Assembly: GCF_014197755.1 (NCBI RefSeq)
Contig: NZ_JACIGE010000002.1
Coordinates: forward strand, 186,001 to 250,000
Length of the DNA: 64,000 nt
From: Rhodocyclus tenuis
GTDB taxonomy: Bacteria > Pseudomonadota > Gammaproteobacteria > Burkholderiales > Rhodocyclaceae
Direction: 5' to 3'
The notes under the pieces were generated by a model that had not been told where the DNA came from, did not search any database, and saw only the letters and a program-made list of their open reading frames with translations. The translations under genes and the position numbers were made by a program. Position 1 is the first letter of the stretch. Every line of letters begins with the position of its first letter. Of the stretch, positions 40,638-50,098 are shown piece after piece.

Positions 40638-41144
40638 ATGCTGCCTGCTGAACTCCCCGACGCCGAGGCGCAATGCGCCGAACTGGCGGAAATGATCAGA
40701 CCTCATCTTGCCCCCGACAGCGCGCTGATCGGCATTCACAGCGGCGGCGTCTGGATCGCCCGCCGCCTGCGCGAACTGCTCGGCCTGCAGGAAGAAATCG
40801 GCCTGATCGACGTTTCCTTCTACCGCGACGACTTCTCCGAAAAGGGCCTGCACCCGCAGGTACGGCCGACCTCGATTCCCTTCTCGGTCGAAGGCCGGCC
40901 GCTGATCCTCGTCGACGACGTGCTGTTCACCGGCCGCACCACGCGCGCCGCGATCAACGAACTGTTCGACTACGGCCGGCCGGCGCGCGTCGATCTCGCC
41001 GTTCTTGCCGACCGCGGCGAGCGCGAACTGCCGATCGAGCCGCAGTTCTGCGCCTGGCAGATCGACCTCGACGACGACGAGGAACTGATCCTCGAGTCTG
41101 CCGACGACGGCCACCTGCACTGGAGGGTCGCCCGCGATGCGTAA
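40638..41144 (+). CDS. pyrR: PyrR bifunctional pyr regulator / uracil phosphoribosyltransferase
   Basis: A 168-residue type I phosphoribosyltransferase. [13 protein letters not shown] is the PPi loop, VDVSFYRDD-like [14 protein letters not shown] the family insert, and [20 protein letters not shown] the PRPP loop. In Gram-positives PyrR binds mRNA; in proteobacteria with pyrR-pyrB-pyrC' its regulatory role is less clear. It overlaps pyrB by eight bases. Confidence 0.95.
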   Translation: MLPAELPDAEAQCAELAEMIRPHLAPDSALIGIHSGGVWIARRLRELLGLQEEIGLIDVSFYRDDFSEKGLHPQVRPTSIPFSVEGRPLILVDDVLFTGRTTRAAINELFDYGRPARVDLAVLADRGERELPIEPQFCAWQIDLDDDEELILESADDGHLHWRVARDA

Positions 41145-42096
41145 TCCGCAACTCAATGACGCCGGCGAACTGACGCACCTGCTGTCGACCGACGGCCTGC
41201 CGCGCGAGGTGATCACGCAGATCCTCGACACGGCGTCGAGCTTCCTTGAAATCTCGACGCGCGACGTGAAGAAAGTACCGCTGCTGCGCGGCAAGAGCGT
41301 CTTCAACCTCTTCTTCGAAAACTCGACGCGCACGCGTACGACCTTCGAGATCGCCGCCAAGCGGCTGTCGGCCGACGTCATCAACCTCGACGTATCGCGT
41401 TCGTCGACAGCCAAGGGCGAAACGCTGCTCGACACCATCGACAACCTCGTCGCCATGCACGCCGACATGTTCGTCGTCCGCCATGCCTCGTCGGGCGCGC
41501 CCTACCTGATCGCCGAACACCTGCAGCGCGTCGGCCGCGACGACGTGCACGTGGTCAATGCCGGCGACGGGCGTCATGCGCACCCGACGCAGGGCTTGCT
41601 CGACATGTTCACCATCCGCCACTACAAGCAGGACTTCAGCCAGCTGACGGTGGCCATCGTCGGCGACATCCTGCACTCGCGCGTCGCCCGCTCCGACCTG
41701 CACGCGCTGGCCGCACTCGGCACCGGCGAGGTGCGCGCCGTCGGCCCGCAGACGCTGCTGCCGTCGGCGCTCGACAAGATGGGCGTGCGCGTCTGCCACG
41801 ACCTCGCCACCGGTCTGCGCGACGCCGACGTGATCATCATGCTGCGCCTGCAGAACGAACGCATGAACGGCGCACTGTTGCCGTCGGCACGCGAGTACTT
41901 CCACTGTTACGGGCTGACGCCGGCGATGCTGGCGCTGGCCAAGCCCGACGCCATCGTCATGCATCCGGGACCGATGAACCGCGGCGTCGAGATTGACTCG
42001 GAAGTCGCCGACGGGCCGCAGGCGGTGATCCTGCCGCAGGTCACTTTCGGTATCGCCGTGCGGATGGCGGTGATGAGCATTCTGGCGGGGAACTGA
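41137..42096 (+). CDS. pyrB: Aspartate carbamoyltransferase catalytic subunit
   Basis: A 319-residue enzyme forming carbamoyl-aspartate. [18 protein letters not shown] is the carbamoyl-phosphate loop; [12 protein letters not shown] and [16 protein letters not shown] are the other active-site segments. No pyrI regulatory chain is present; the linked pyrC' points to the Pseudomonas-type dodecameric ATCase. GGAGGG precedes the ATG, which overlaps the pyrR stop. Confidence 0.98.
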   Translation: MRNPQLNDAGELTHLLSTDGLPREVITQILDTASSFLEISTRDVKKVPLLRGKSVFNLFFENSTRTRTTFEIAAKRLSADVINLDVSRSSTAKGETLLDTIDNLVAMHADMFVVRHASSGAPYLIAEHLQRVGRDDVHVVNAGDGRHAHPTQGLLDMFTIRHYKQDFSQLTVAIVGDILHSRVARSDLHALAALGTGEVRAVGPQTLLPSALDKMGVRVCHDLATGLRDADVIIMLRLQNERMNGALLPSAREYFHCYGLTPAMLALAKPDAIVMHPGPMNRGVEIDSEVADGPQAVILPQVTFGIAVRMAVMSILAGN

Positions 42097-42100
42097 AACA

Positions 42101-43348
42101 ATGCGCACTCAGATCATCAACGGCCGCCTGATCGACCCGAAGAACGGCGTCGACGGCACGCTCGATCTCTTCATCGCCGACGGCCGCATCGCCGCCATCG
42201 GCACGCCACCGCCCGGCTTCGTCGCCGAGCGCACGATCGATGCCGCTGGCGGTATCGTCTGCCCCGGGCTGGTCGACCTGTCGACGCGCCTGTCGGGAAT
42301 CGAAACCGAACTCGCGGCCGCCGTCGCCGGTGGCGTCACCTCGCTCGCCTGCCCGCCCGACACCAATCCGCCGCTCGACGAACCGGGGCTGGTCGATCGT
42401 CTGGTGCGGCGCAGCGCCGCGCTCGGTCTGGCGCGCGTCTACCCGATCGGCGCGCTCACGCAGCAGCTTGGTGGCGAACGTCTGGCCGAAATGCACAGCC
42501 TCGCCCGCGCCGGCTGCATCGGTTTCTCGCAGGCCAAGAAACCTGTCCAGGACCGTCTGGTGCTGCTGCGCGCGATGCAGTACGCTGCCACTTTCGGTTA
42601 CGCCATCCGTCTGCAGCCGCAGGATTACCAGCTGGCTGCCGACGGCGTCGCGCACGACGGCGAGGTCGCCTCGCGGCTCGGCCTCGCCGGCATTCCGGTC
42701 TGCGCCGAAACGGTCGCCGTCTCCAGCAGCCTCGAACTGGCGCGCGCCACCGGCGTCCGCCTGCATCTGGCGCGGCTCTCGTCGGCCGCCGGCATCGCGC
42801 TGGTGCGCGCCGCGCAAGCGAGCGGCGACAAGGTCAGCTGCGACGTGTCGATTCACCACCTGCACCTGACCGAAGCCGACATCGGTTTCTTCGACAGTAG
42901 TGCGCGCTTCGATCCGCCGCTGCGCGCGAGCAGCGACCGCGAGGCGCTACGTGCTGCCGTCGCCGACGGTGTCGCCGCGATCAGCTCCGACCACACGCCG
43001 GTCGACGAGGACGGCAAGCAGTTGCCCTTCGCCGAAGCCGACCCCGGCGCCACCGGACTCGAACTGCTGCTGCCGCTGACGCTGCGCTGGGCGAACGAAA
43101 CGGCAACGCCGCTGCCGACGGCGCTGGCGCGTATCACCAGCGACCCGGCGGCAATCCTCGGCATCAGTGCCGGGGCGCTGGCTGTCGGCGACGCCGCCGA
43201 CATCTGCATCTTCGACCCGGAAGCGCGCTGGCAGGTCAGCGCCGACGCGCTGTTCAGCCGCGGCAAGAACACGCCCTTCCTCAACCAAGAACTTGCCGGA
43301 CGCGTGCGCACGACGCTGGTCGGCGGGCGCGTCGTCTTCGGCGCCTGA
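42101..43348 (+). CDS. pyrC: Dihydroorotase-like protein PyrC', probably non-catalytic
   Basis: A 415-residue amidohydrolase-fold protein starting four bases after pyrB. The fold is kept (IINGRLIDPKNGVDG, GIVCPGLVD, ISSDHTPVDEDGKQLPF), but the metal-binding D-x-H-x-H of active dihydroorotases reads VDLSTRLSG, with both His lost. This matches the PyrX/PyrC' proteins of pseudomonads that lack activity and serve as a structural partner of PyrB. A separate active dihydroorotase must be encoded elsewhere. Confidence 0.9.
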   Translation: MRTQIINGRLIDPKNGVDGTLDLFIADGRIAAIGTPPPGFVAERTIDAAGGIVCPGLVDLSTRLSGIETELAAAVAGGVTSLACPPDTNPPLDEPGLVDRLVRRSAALGLARVYPIGALTQQLGGERLAEMHSLARAGCIGFSQAKKPVQDRLVLLRAMQYAATFGYAIRLQPQDYQLAADGVAHDGEVASRLGLAGIPVCAETVAVSSSLELARATGVRLHLARLSSAAGIALVRAAQASGDKVSCDVSIHHLHLTEADIGFFDSSARFDPPLRASSDREALRAAVADGVAAISSDHTPVDEDGKQLPFAEADPGATGLELLLPLTLRWANETATPLPTALARITSDPAAILGISAGALAVGDAADICIFDPEARWQVSADALFSRGKNTPFLNQELAGRVRTTLVGGRVVFGA

Positions 43349-43371
43349 GCGGCGCTAGGCGCGTGCGGCTT

Positions 43372-43389
43372 GCCGGCGACAGCGCCGGC
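43372..43389. terminator. GC-rich hairpin between pyrC' and yggU
   Basis: GCCGGCG (43372-43378) pairs with CGCCGGC (43383-43389) over loop ACAG, in the 57-base gap between convergent genes. No T run follows, so termination there is plausible rather than certain. Confidence 0.35.
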
Positions 43390-43405
43390 CGGCAGAACGG
43401 CCGAC

Positions 43406-43696
43406 TCAGCCGCCGAGCAGGCGGCTTTCAGCGTCGGCCGGCGCGCCGCTGACTTCGATGCGCTTGCGCCGGCTGCTCTGACCGCTCTTCAGCGTCAGCG
43501 CCGACTTCGGCAAGCCGAGACGCGTGGCGAGGAAAGCGATCAGCGCTTCGTTGGCGCGGCCATCGACCGGCGGCGCCGCCAGACGGATTTTCAGCGCGTC
43601 GCCATGCACGCCGACGACCTCGCTCTTCTTGGCGCCGGGCTGGATATGCAAGGTCAGCAGGCAGCCGCCGGCAACGGCATCCAGCCACTCGGCCAT
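43406..43696 (-). CDS. yggU: DUF167 family protein YggU
   Basis: A 96-residue UPF0235 protein. LHIQPGAKKSEVVGVHGDAL, IRLAAPPVDGRANEALIAFL and VSGAPADAES-type ending are diagnostic, including the PPVDGRANEA core. The function is unknown. It follows yggT nine bases downstream, the common proC-yggT-yggU order. Confidence 0.94.
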   Translation of the reverse strand: MAEWLDAVAGGCLLTLHIQPGAKKSEVVGVHGDALKIRLAAPPVDGRANEALIAFLATRLGLPKSALTLKSGQSSRRKRIEVSGAPADAESRLLGG

Positions 43697-43705
43697 CGGC
43701 CAGAC

Positions 43706-44251
43706 TCAGAGAAAGAAGAGGACGAGCTGCAACAGCAGCAGCACGACCAGCGGCGACAGGTCGATGCCGGCGATCGGCGGCACGACGCGCCGCACTGGCG
43801 CGAGGAAGGGCCGCGTCAGCTGGTTGAGCGGTTGCGCCAGCGGCGAATACGGTGCCACCCACGACAGCACCGCCTGCACGATCAGCGCGCCGATCAGCAG
43901 ATAGAGACACAGGCGCAGCGTCGCCAGCAGCCCCTGCCACAGGGCCAGCGCGACGATGCTCTCGAGCGGCACCAGATCGAAACCGCCGCGGCTGGCGACC
44001 AGCGCCAGCATCAGCAGTACCTGCGCCACATACACCGGCAGCAGGCTGGCAAGATCGAGGCCGAACAGCCCCGGCAGGATGCGCCGCAGCGGTTTCACCA
44101 GCCAGTTGGTCAGCTGCACGACGAAAGCACCGACCTGATTGGCGAAAGAGACGCGAAACGCCTGCATGAAGAAGCGCAGCAGTAGCGCGACGCTGAAGAA
44201 GCCGAGCAGCGTGTCGAGCAGGAACAGTCCCGCCTGCGTCGCCGTACTCAT
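43706..44251 (-). CDS. yggT: YggT family integral membrane protein
   Basis: A 181-residue protein built of two YggT repeats, each with two membrane helices and a conserved NQxxxFVVQLTNWLVKPLRRILP or LNQLTRPFLAPVRRVVP segment (near 35-60 and 140-160). Members are linked to osmotic tolerance and cell shape; the biochemical role is unknown. It begins inside the proC stop (ATGA). Confidence 0.93.
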   Translation of the reverse strand: MSTATQAGLFLLDTLLGFFSVALLLRFFMQAFRVSFANQVGAFVVQLTNWLVKPLRRILPGLFGLDLASLLPVYVAQVLLMLALVASRGGFDLVPLESIVALALWQGLLATLRLCLYLLIGALIVQAVLSWVAPYSPLAQPLNQLTRPFLAPVRRVVPPIAGIDLSPLVVLLLLQLVLFFL

Positions 44252-45096
44252 GGCTTGCCTGCCGCGGGAGGAGTGACAGCGACCGGGTCGGCACCGAGTT
44301 CGACACCGAGCTCGCGGCTGCGCCGGTCAGCGGCGAGAACGCCGGCGACGATGCCTTCCTTGACGCCGTGCTCGGCCATCGCCGCCAGCGCCGCGGCGGT
44401 GGTACCGCCCTTGGAGGTGACGCGTTCGCGCAGCACGCTTGCCGCTTCGCTCGACTGCGCCGCCAGACGCGCGGCGCCGAGCGCGGTACCGACCGACAGG
44501 CGGCGCGCATCGTCGGCGGAAAAGCCGAGTTCGCTGGCGGCCTGCTGCATCGCCTCGATCAGCAGGAAGAGGTAGGCCGGGCCGCTGCCCGAGACGGCGG
44601 TGACGGCGTCAATCTGGCTTTCGTCGGCGACCCACAGCGTTTCGCCGACGGCGCGCAGCACGCGCTCGGCCGCATCGCGCTCGTCGGCCGAAACGGCCGG
44701 CGCGGCACACAGGCCGGTGATGCCGGCGCCGATCAGCGCCGGCGTATTGGGCATCGCGCGCACCAGCCGGGCGTGGCCGCCGAGCCAGCGCGACAGATCA
44801 TCGATGCGTAGGCCGGCAGCGATGCTGACCACCAGCTGCCGCTCGAGCAGCGGTGCCAGCGCCAGGCAGACGGCGCGCGCCTGCTGTGGCTTGACGGCCA
44901 GCACGACGACGTCGCAGGCGAGCGCGGCAGCGTCGGCGACACCCTGCGTGCGCACGCCGAAGGAGCGTTCGAGGCGAGCCAGACTCTCCGGCGAAATATC
45001 GACGGCACAGAGATCGGCGGCAGCAAAACCGGTATTGACGAGACCGCCGATCAGCGCGTTGGCCATGTTGCCGCCGCCGATGAAGGTGATTTTCAT
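44248..45096 (-). CDS. proC: Pyrroline-5-carboxylate reductase
   Basis: A 282-residue NAD(P)H enzyme making proline. ITFIGGGNMANALIGGL is the Rossmann loop, VLAVKPQ the second nucleotide-binding strand, RAMPNTPALIGAGITGL the central motif, and AVSGSGPAYLFLLIEAM with VTSKGGTTAAAL the substrate region. It lies 59 bases downstream of yggS and overlaps yggT. Confidence 0.97.
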   Translation of the reverse strand: MKITFIGGGNMANALIGGLVNTGFAAADLCAVDISPESLARLERSFGVRTQGVADAAALACDVVVLAVKPQQARAVCLALAPLLERQLVVSIAAGLRIDDLSRWLGGHARLVRAMPNTPALIGAGITGLCAAPAVSADERDAAERVLRAVGETLWVADESQIDAVTAVSGSGPAYLFLLIEAMQQAASELGFSADDARRLSVGTALGAARLAAQSSEAASVLRERVTSKGGTTAAALAAMAEHGVKEGIVAGVLAADRRSRELGVELGADPVAVTPPAAGKP

Positions 45097-45155
45097 GCTC
45101 GGATTCCTGAAAACGAAAGTTGGGACAGAGGATAGCAGCGGATCACGGCGTCGGT

Positions 45156-45860
45156 TTAAACCGACGCGCTACGGTCGCCGAAGATGGCGGTGCCGATGCG
45201 TACCAGCGTCGCGCCTTCGGCAATCGCCGCTTCGAGATCGTGTGACATGCCCATCGACAACGTATCGAGCGGCAGGCCGTCGGCGCGCAGGCGCTCGAAG
45301 AGCTGGCGCAACTCGCGGAAGGGTGCGCGCTGCGTGGCCGGATCGTCGCTTGGTGCCGGAATCGCCATCAGCCCGCGCAGGCGCAGTTGCGGCAGCGCGG
45401 CGATTTGCCGTGCCAGTTCGGACACATCGTCCGGCGCGACGCCGCTCTTGCTCGCCTCGCCGCTGACGTTGACCTGCAGACAGACCGACAAGGGCGGCAG
45501 ACCGGCGGGACGCTGTGCCGAAAGGCGCTCGGCGATTTTCAGCCGATCAACAGAATGCACCCAGGCGAAGTTCTCGGCCACCGGCCGCGTCTTGTTGCTC
45601 TGCAAGGGGCCGATGAAATGCCATTCGAGTCCGCCAGGCGACTCTGTCGCGGCGAGCGCGGCAATCTTGTCGAGCCCTTCCTGCAGGTAGTTTTCGCCGA
45701 AAGCACGCTGCCCGCAGGCAGCAGCATCCAGCACGCAGGTGGCAGGCCAGGTCTTGCTCACGGCGAGCAGCGTCACGCTTTCGGGGGCACGGCCGACAGC
45801 GCGGGCGGCGGCGTCGATGCGCGCGCGCACGGCTTGCAGGTTGGCGGCGATTCTAGTCAT
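45156..45860 (-). CDS. yggS: PLP homeostasis protein YggS
   Basis: A 234-residue alanine-racemase-fold protein that binds PLP and balances vitamin B6 pools. LLAVSKTWPA holds the PLP lysine; FGENYLQEGLDKI, WHFIGPLQSNK, HSVDR, LQVNVSGEASKSG and SMGMSHDLEAAI complete the family signature. ATG 45860 is selected; sequence upstream is the pilT promoter region. Divergent from pilT, as in many proteobacteria. Confidence 0.96.
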   Translation of the reverse strand: MTRIAANLQAVRARIDAAARAVGRAPESVTLLAVSKTWPATCVLDAAACGQRAFGENYLQEGLDKIAALAATESPGGLEWHFIGPLQSNKTRPVAENFAWVHSVDRLKIAERLSAQRPAGLPPLSVCLQVNVSGEASKSGVAPDDVSELARQIAALPQLRLRGLMAIPAPSDDPATQRAPFRELRQLFERLRADGLPLDTLSMGMSHDLEAAIAEGATLVRIGTAIFGDRSASV

Positions 45861-45971
45861 AATCAGGCGGCGCAAGGCATGCGGCGAGTATAACACCAGC
45901 CCCAGCCGCCCCCTCGCCACCTGCCGGACCCGCCGTCCGCCCCCCCGCCTCCAGCCCAAGGATTCCTCCTG

Positions 45972-47015
45972 ATGGACATCACCGAGTTGCTTGCTTTCGG
46001 CGTCAAGAACAAGGCGTCCGACCTGCACCTTTCGTCGGGCCTACCACCGATGATCCGTGTGCACGGCGATGTCCGCCGCATCAACCTGCCGGCAATGGAG
46101 CACAAGGACGTACACGCGATGGTGTACGACATCATGAACGACGGCCAGCGCAAGCATTACGAAGAGACGCTGGAGTGCGACTTCTCCTTCGAAATCCCCA
46201 ATCTGGCGCGTTTCCGTGTCAATGCCTTCGTCCAGCACCGCGGCGCCGCCGCCGTCTTCCGCACCATTCCGTCGAAGGTGCTGACGCTCGAAGAACTCAA
46301 CTGCCCGAAGATCTTCAAGGACATCGCCGAGTATCCGCGCGGCATCGTTCTCGTTACCGGACCGACCGGCTCGGGCAAGTCGACGACGCTGGCGGCGATG
46401 GTCAACCACGTGAACGAAAACGAGTACGGCCACATCCTCACCGTCGAGGACCCGATCGAATTCGTCCATGATTCGAAGAAGTGCCTGATCAACCAGCGCG
46501 AGGTCGGGCCGCACACGCTTTCGTTCTCGAACGCGCTGCGCAGCGCGCTGCGCGAAGACCCGGACGTGATCCTCGTCGGCGAAATGCGCGATCTGGAAAC
46601 GATCCGTCTCGCGCTCTCGGGCGCCGAAACCGGCCACTTGGTGTTCGGCACGCTGCACACCTCGAGCGCGGCAAAGACGGTCGACCGTATCGTTGATGTT
46701 TTCCCCGCCGCCGAGAAGGAAATGGTGCGCGCGATGCTCTCCGAGTCGCTGCGCGCGGTCATTTCGCAGACGCTGCTGAAGACCAAGGACGGACAGGGCC
46801 GCATCGCGGCGCACGAAATCATGATCGGCACGCCGGCCATCCGCAACCTGATCCGCGAGAACAAGGTCGCGCAGATGTACTCGTCGATCCAGACCGGGCA
46901 GCAGTTCGGCATGCAGACGCTCGACCAGAACCTGATCGAACTCGTTCGCCGCAATCTGGTTTCCCCGGCGGAAGCGCGCAGCAAGGCTGCCAACAAGGAC
47001 AACTTCCCCGGCTAA
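45972..47015 (+). CDS. pilT: Type IV pilus retraction ATPase PilT
   Basis: A 347-residue hexameric ATPase that depolymerises pili. Walker A GPTGSGKSTTLAAM (about 130), the Asp box LRSALREDPDVILVGEMRD, His box GHLVFGTLHT and the C-terminal AIRNLIRENK motif required for retraction are all present. It is followed 58 bases later by pilU, and its partners pilGHIJ-chpA are in the same window. Confidence 0.98.
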   Translation: MDITELLAFGVKNKASDLHLSSGLPPMIRVHGDVRRINLPAMEHKDVHAMVYDIMNDGQRKHYEETLECDFSFEIPNLARFRVNAFVQHRGAAAVFRTIPSKVLTLEELNCPKIFKDIAEYPRGIVLVTGPTGSGKSTTLAAMVNHVNENEYGHILTVEDPIEFVHDSKKCLINQREVGPHTLSFSNALRSALREDPDVILVGEMRDLETIRLALSGAETGHLVFGTLHTSSAAKTVDRIVDVFPAAEKEMVRAMLSESLRAVISQTLLKTKDGQGRIAAHEIMIGTPAIRNLIRENKVAQMYSSIQTGQQFGMQTLDQNLIELVRRNLVSPAEARSKAANKDNFPG

Positions 47016-47073
47016 GCCGCCCCAATTCGCAGAATCGGCAGCGACCGCCCACAATTCCCGGAGAAGTCTGCAC

Positions 47074-48210
47074 ATGGAACGCGATCAGGCACTGAAATTC
47101 ATGCACGACCTGCTGCGCCTGATGGCGCAGAAGAAGGGTTCGGACCTGTTCATCACCGCCGGTTTCCCGCCGGCGATCAAGATCGACGGCAAGGTGACGC
47201 CGGTATCCAACCAGGTGCTGACGCCGCAGCACACCTCGGAACTGGCGCGCTCGATCATGAACGACCGGCAAGCGGCCGAGTTCGAGTCGAGCAAGGAGTG
47301 CAACTTCGCCATCTCGCCGGCCGGCATCGGCCGCTTCCGCGTCAATGCGCTGGTGCAGCAGGGCCGCGTCGCCGTCGTCCTGCGCACCATCAACATGAGC
47401 ATTCCGACGCTCGACGAACTCAACCTGCCAACCGTGCTCAAGGACATCGCCATGACCAAGCGCGGTCTGGTGATCTTCGTCGGCGGCACCGGCACCGGCA
47501 AGACGACCTCACTGGCGGCGCTGGTCGATTACCGCAACCGCAACAGTTACGGGCACATCATCACCGTCGAGGACCCGATCGAGTACATCCACGAGCACAA
47601 GAACTGCATCGTCACGCAACGCGAAATCGGCGTCGACACCGACTCCTGGGGGTCGGCGCTGAAGAACACGCTGCGTCAGGCACCCGACGTCATCCTCATG
47701 GGCGAAATCCGCGACCGCGAAACGATGGACTACGCGGTGGCCTTCGCCGAGACGGGCCACCTCTGTCTGGCGACGCTGCACGCCAACAACTCGAATCAGG
47801 CGATCGACCGCATCATCAACTTCTTCCCGGAAGAGCGCCGCCAGCAGCTGCTGATGGACCTCTCGCTCAACCTGCGCGCGCTCGTTTCGCAGCGCCTGCT
47901 GCCGCTGCGCGACGGCAAGGGACGCACCGCGGCGATCGAGGTGCTGCTCAACTCGCCCTTGATCTCCGACCTGATCTTCAAGGGCGAAGTGCACGAGATC
48001 AAGGAGATCATGAAGAAGTCGCGCGAACTCGGCATGCAGACCTTCGACCAGGCGCTGTTCGACCTCTACGAAGCCGGCCGCATCAGCTACGAGGACGCGC
48101 TCAGGAACGCCGACTCGATCAACGACCTGCGCCTGCAGATCAAGCTGCACGGCAAGGAGTCGAAGGATCGGGATCTGTCGGCCGGCATCGGCCACCTCGA
48201 CATCGTCTGA
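47074..48210 (+). CDS. pilU: PilT-dependent retraction ATPase PilU
   Basis: A 378-residue PilT paralogue. Walker A is GGTGTGKTTSLAAL; the Asp box is LRQAPDVILMGEIRDRETM; the His box is GHLCLATLHANN. The AIRNLI motif of PilT is replaced by VLLNSPLISDLIFKG, the usual form in PilU. It aids PilT under load. GGAG precedes the ATG. Confidence 0.97.
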   Translation: MERDQALKFMHDLLRLMAQKKGSDLFITAGFPPAIKIDGKVTPVSNQVLTPQHTSELARSIMNDRQAAEFESSKECNFAISPAGIGRFRVNALVQQGRVAVVLRTINMSIPTLDELNLPTVLKDIAMTKRGLVIFVGGTGTGKTTSLAALVDYRNRNSYGHIITVEDPIEYIHEHKNCIVTQREIGVDTDSWGSALKNTLRQAPDVILMGEIRDRETMDYAVAFAETGHLCLATLHANNSNQAIDRIINFFPEERRQQLLMDLSLNLRALVSQRLLPLRDGKGRTAAIEVLLNSPLISDLIFKGEVHEIKEIMKKSRELGMQTFDQALFDLYEAGRISYEDALRNADSINDLRLQIKLHGKESKDRDLSAGIGHLDIV

Positions 48211-48533
48211 TCACTCGCTCGGCGATACTGCGTTGAAGGGATCGCGGCTCGGGGCGGCCCGTCGCTCGCGATCAATCGGCCTATCCCCCAACCCCTTCCC
48301 CGAGGGAAGGGTGATCACGGTTCGGCCGACCCGCGGCCTCCATGTAAACGATGGCGGCACCTCGCCGCGGCGCTGCCACCGTCTCGTTGCCGCACAGCTT
48401 GCCGCCTTGTCTCGCCTTCGCCTTGACTGGGGCGGGATCGCGCTCCGGACTTGATTCCCTGGCGCCAAAGAATTCTGGAGGCGCGCCGCCGGCACGGGCC
48501 GAGTAATTCCTTAGCTCCAGCCCCGTGCTTGCG
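48211..48533. other. Intergenic region pilU / RlmL-type gene
   Basis: 323 bases between convergent genes with no credible gene. A hairpin CCCTTCC/GGAAGGG (48293-48311) lies within a C/T-rich then G/A-rich stretch that resembles dispersed intergenic repeats of proteobacteria. It may end pilU transcription; no T run follows. Confidence 0.45.
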
Positions 48534-49676
48534 CTACTTCGGCCGGTTGCTCCCGGCGACCATCCTGAACTCGTACAGCCGGCACTCGAGCGCGCCGTTG
48601 TAGAGCGGCGTCTTGCGGCTCGGCGACAGGCGCATCAGTTTCGGCATGCGCGTGTCGGCGGTGAAGATGTGGCAGTTCCAGCCGGCGAAGCTGCGCTTCA
48701 GCGCGCTGCCGAGCAGCGGGTAGAAGGTCGCCAGTTCTTCGAGTTCGGACAGGCGTTCGCCGTAGGGCGGGTTGGCGACCATGACGCCGGCCGGCGCCGG
48801 CGCGTCGAGATCAAGGATGTCGGCTTCGATCAGTTCGACCGCGTCGAGCAGATCGGCGCGGTCGAGGTTGGCGAGCGCCGCACGCAGCGCCACCGGGTCG
48901 CGGTCGGCACCGTAGATATTCGCCGGTGCCACCGGCAGTTCGCGGGCGTGAGCGTCAGCCAGCAGCTTATTCCAGACGCCGGCATCAAAGCTCGCCAGAC
49001 GCATAAAACCGAACTCGCGGCGCGCACCCGGCGCGATGCCGAGCGCCAGCTGCGCGGCCTCGAGCAGGAAGGTGCCGCCGCCGCACATCGGGTCGAGCAG
49101 CGGCGCTCCCGGTTGCCAGCCGGAAAGACGCAGGATGCCGGCGGCGAGGTTTTCCTTCAGCGGCGCGGTCACCGTCTTCTGGCGCAGGCCACGCTGGTGC
49201 AGCGGCGCGCCCGAAGTGTCGACGTAAAGAGTACAGCGGTCGGCGGTGAGAAAACCGGAAATGCGCACCTCGGCGGCGCGCGTATCGACGCTCGGCCGGG
49301 CGCCGGTTTCGCGGCGAAAGCGGTCGCAGACCGCATCCTTGATGCGCAGCGTCGTGAAATCGAGGCTCTTCAGCGGACTCTTCACCGCGGTGATGTCGAC
49401 GCGGATCGTCCGCTCGACGGCAAACAGGCGCGGCCACGGCACCTCGAGCGCCAGCTTGTAGACGTCTTCCTCGCGCGCATACGCCGCTTCGGCAACGCGC
49501 CAGAGAATGCGCGTGGCGATGCGCGAGTTGAGGTTGGCGGCGTAACAACTGGCCCAGTCGCCGCGGAAATGCGCGCCGCCCGGCAGGGTCTGGATGTCGA
49601 TCGCGCCGGCAGCGGCGAGATCCTCGGCGAGCAGCGGTTCGAGACCGCGCGGGCAACTGGCAAAGAATTTTTCCAC
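48534..49676 (-). CDS. THUMP-domain 23S rRNA guanine-N2 methyltransferase (RlmL N-terminal type)
   Basis: A 380-residue protein starting with GTG 49676 (AGGA seven bases upstream). An N-terminal THUMP region (about 45-155) is followed by LLDPMCGGGTFLLEAA, the SAM-binding motif I, and MVANPPYGERL, the N-P-P-Y catalytic motif of amino-methyltransferases. It corresponds to the RlmL half of E. coli RlmKL, which modifies G2445; the RlmK half is absent, as in many betaproteobacteria. Confidence 0.9.
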   Translation of the reverse strand: MEKFFASCPRGLEPLLAEDLAAAGAIDIQTLPGGAHFRGDWASCYAANLNSRIATRILWRVAEAAYAREEDVYKLALEVPWPRLFAVERTIRVDITAVKSPLKSLDFTTLRIKDAVCDRFRRETGARPSVDTRAAEVRISGFLTADRCTLYVDTSGAPLHQRGLRQKTVTAPLKENLAAGILRLSGWQPGAPLLDPMCGGGTFLLEAAQLALGIAPGARREFGFMRLASFDAGVWNKLLADAHARELPVAPANIYGADRDPVALRAALANLDRADLLDAVELIEADILDLDAPAPAGVMVANPPYGERLSELEELATFYPLLGSALKRSFAGWNCHIFTADTRMPKLMRLSPSRKTPLYNGALECRLYEFRMVAGSNRPK

Positions 49677-49684
49677 GGTATTTC

Positions 49685-50098
49685 CTAGAACGGCTTCAGG
49701 ACGACGAGAAAGACGACGGCGAACATCACCAGCACCGGCATCTCGTTAAACCAGCGGAACCAGACATGGCCGCGCGTGACACGGCCGGCGCGAAAGCCGG
49801 CGAGCAGACGGCCGCAGTAAAGGTGGTAAGCAACGAGTACGACGACCAGCGCCAGCTTGGCGTGCAGCCAGCCGCCGGCGAAGCCGTAGCCGAGCCACAG
49901 CCAGGTACCGAAAGCCAGTGCCAGCACGCCGAGCGGCGTCATGAAACGGTAGAGCTTGCCGGCCATCAGCAGCAGGCGCTCGCGTTCGGGAGTACCGGGC
50001 TCGACCATCGCCAGATTGACGAAGATGCGTGGCAGGTAAAACAGCCCGGCAAACCAGGCGATGACCAACGAAATGTGCAGGGCCTTCAGTTCGAGCAT
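49685..50098 (-). CDS. hemJ: HemJ-type protoporphyrinogen IX oxidase
   Basis: A 137-residue four-helix membrane protein. LKALHISLVIAWFAGLFYLPRIF contains the conserved His and WFAGLFYLPR of HemJ/UPF0093; LYRFMTPLGVLALAFG and the later WFRWFNEMPVLVMFAVVFLVVLKPF are also typical. It performs the penultimate haem step in bacteria without HemG/HemY. A CopD-family label is also used for such proteins. The first 13 bases overlap the SDR gene. Confidence 0.85.
   Translation of the reverse strand: MLELKALHISLVIAWFAGLFYLPRIFVNLAMVEPGTPERERLLLMAGKLYRFMTPLGVLALAFGTWLWLGYGFAGGWLHAKLALVVVLVAYHLYCGRLLAGFRAGRVTRGHVWFRWFNEMPVLVMFAVVFLVVLKPF

Noticed and set aside
48283-48311. C/T-rich to G/A-rich hairpin as a mobile REP element
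   Set aside because: Only one copy was noticed in this window; a genome-wide count would be needed before calling a repeat family.
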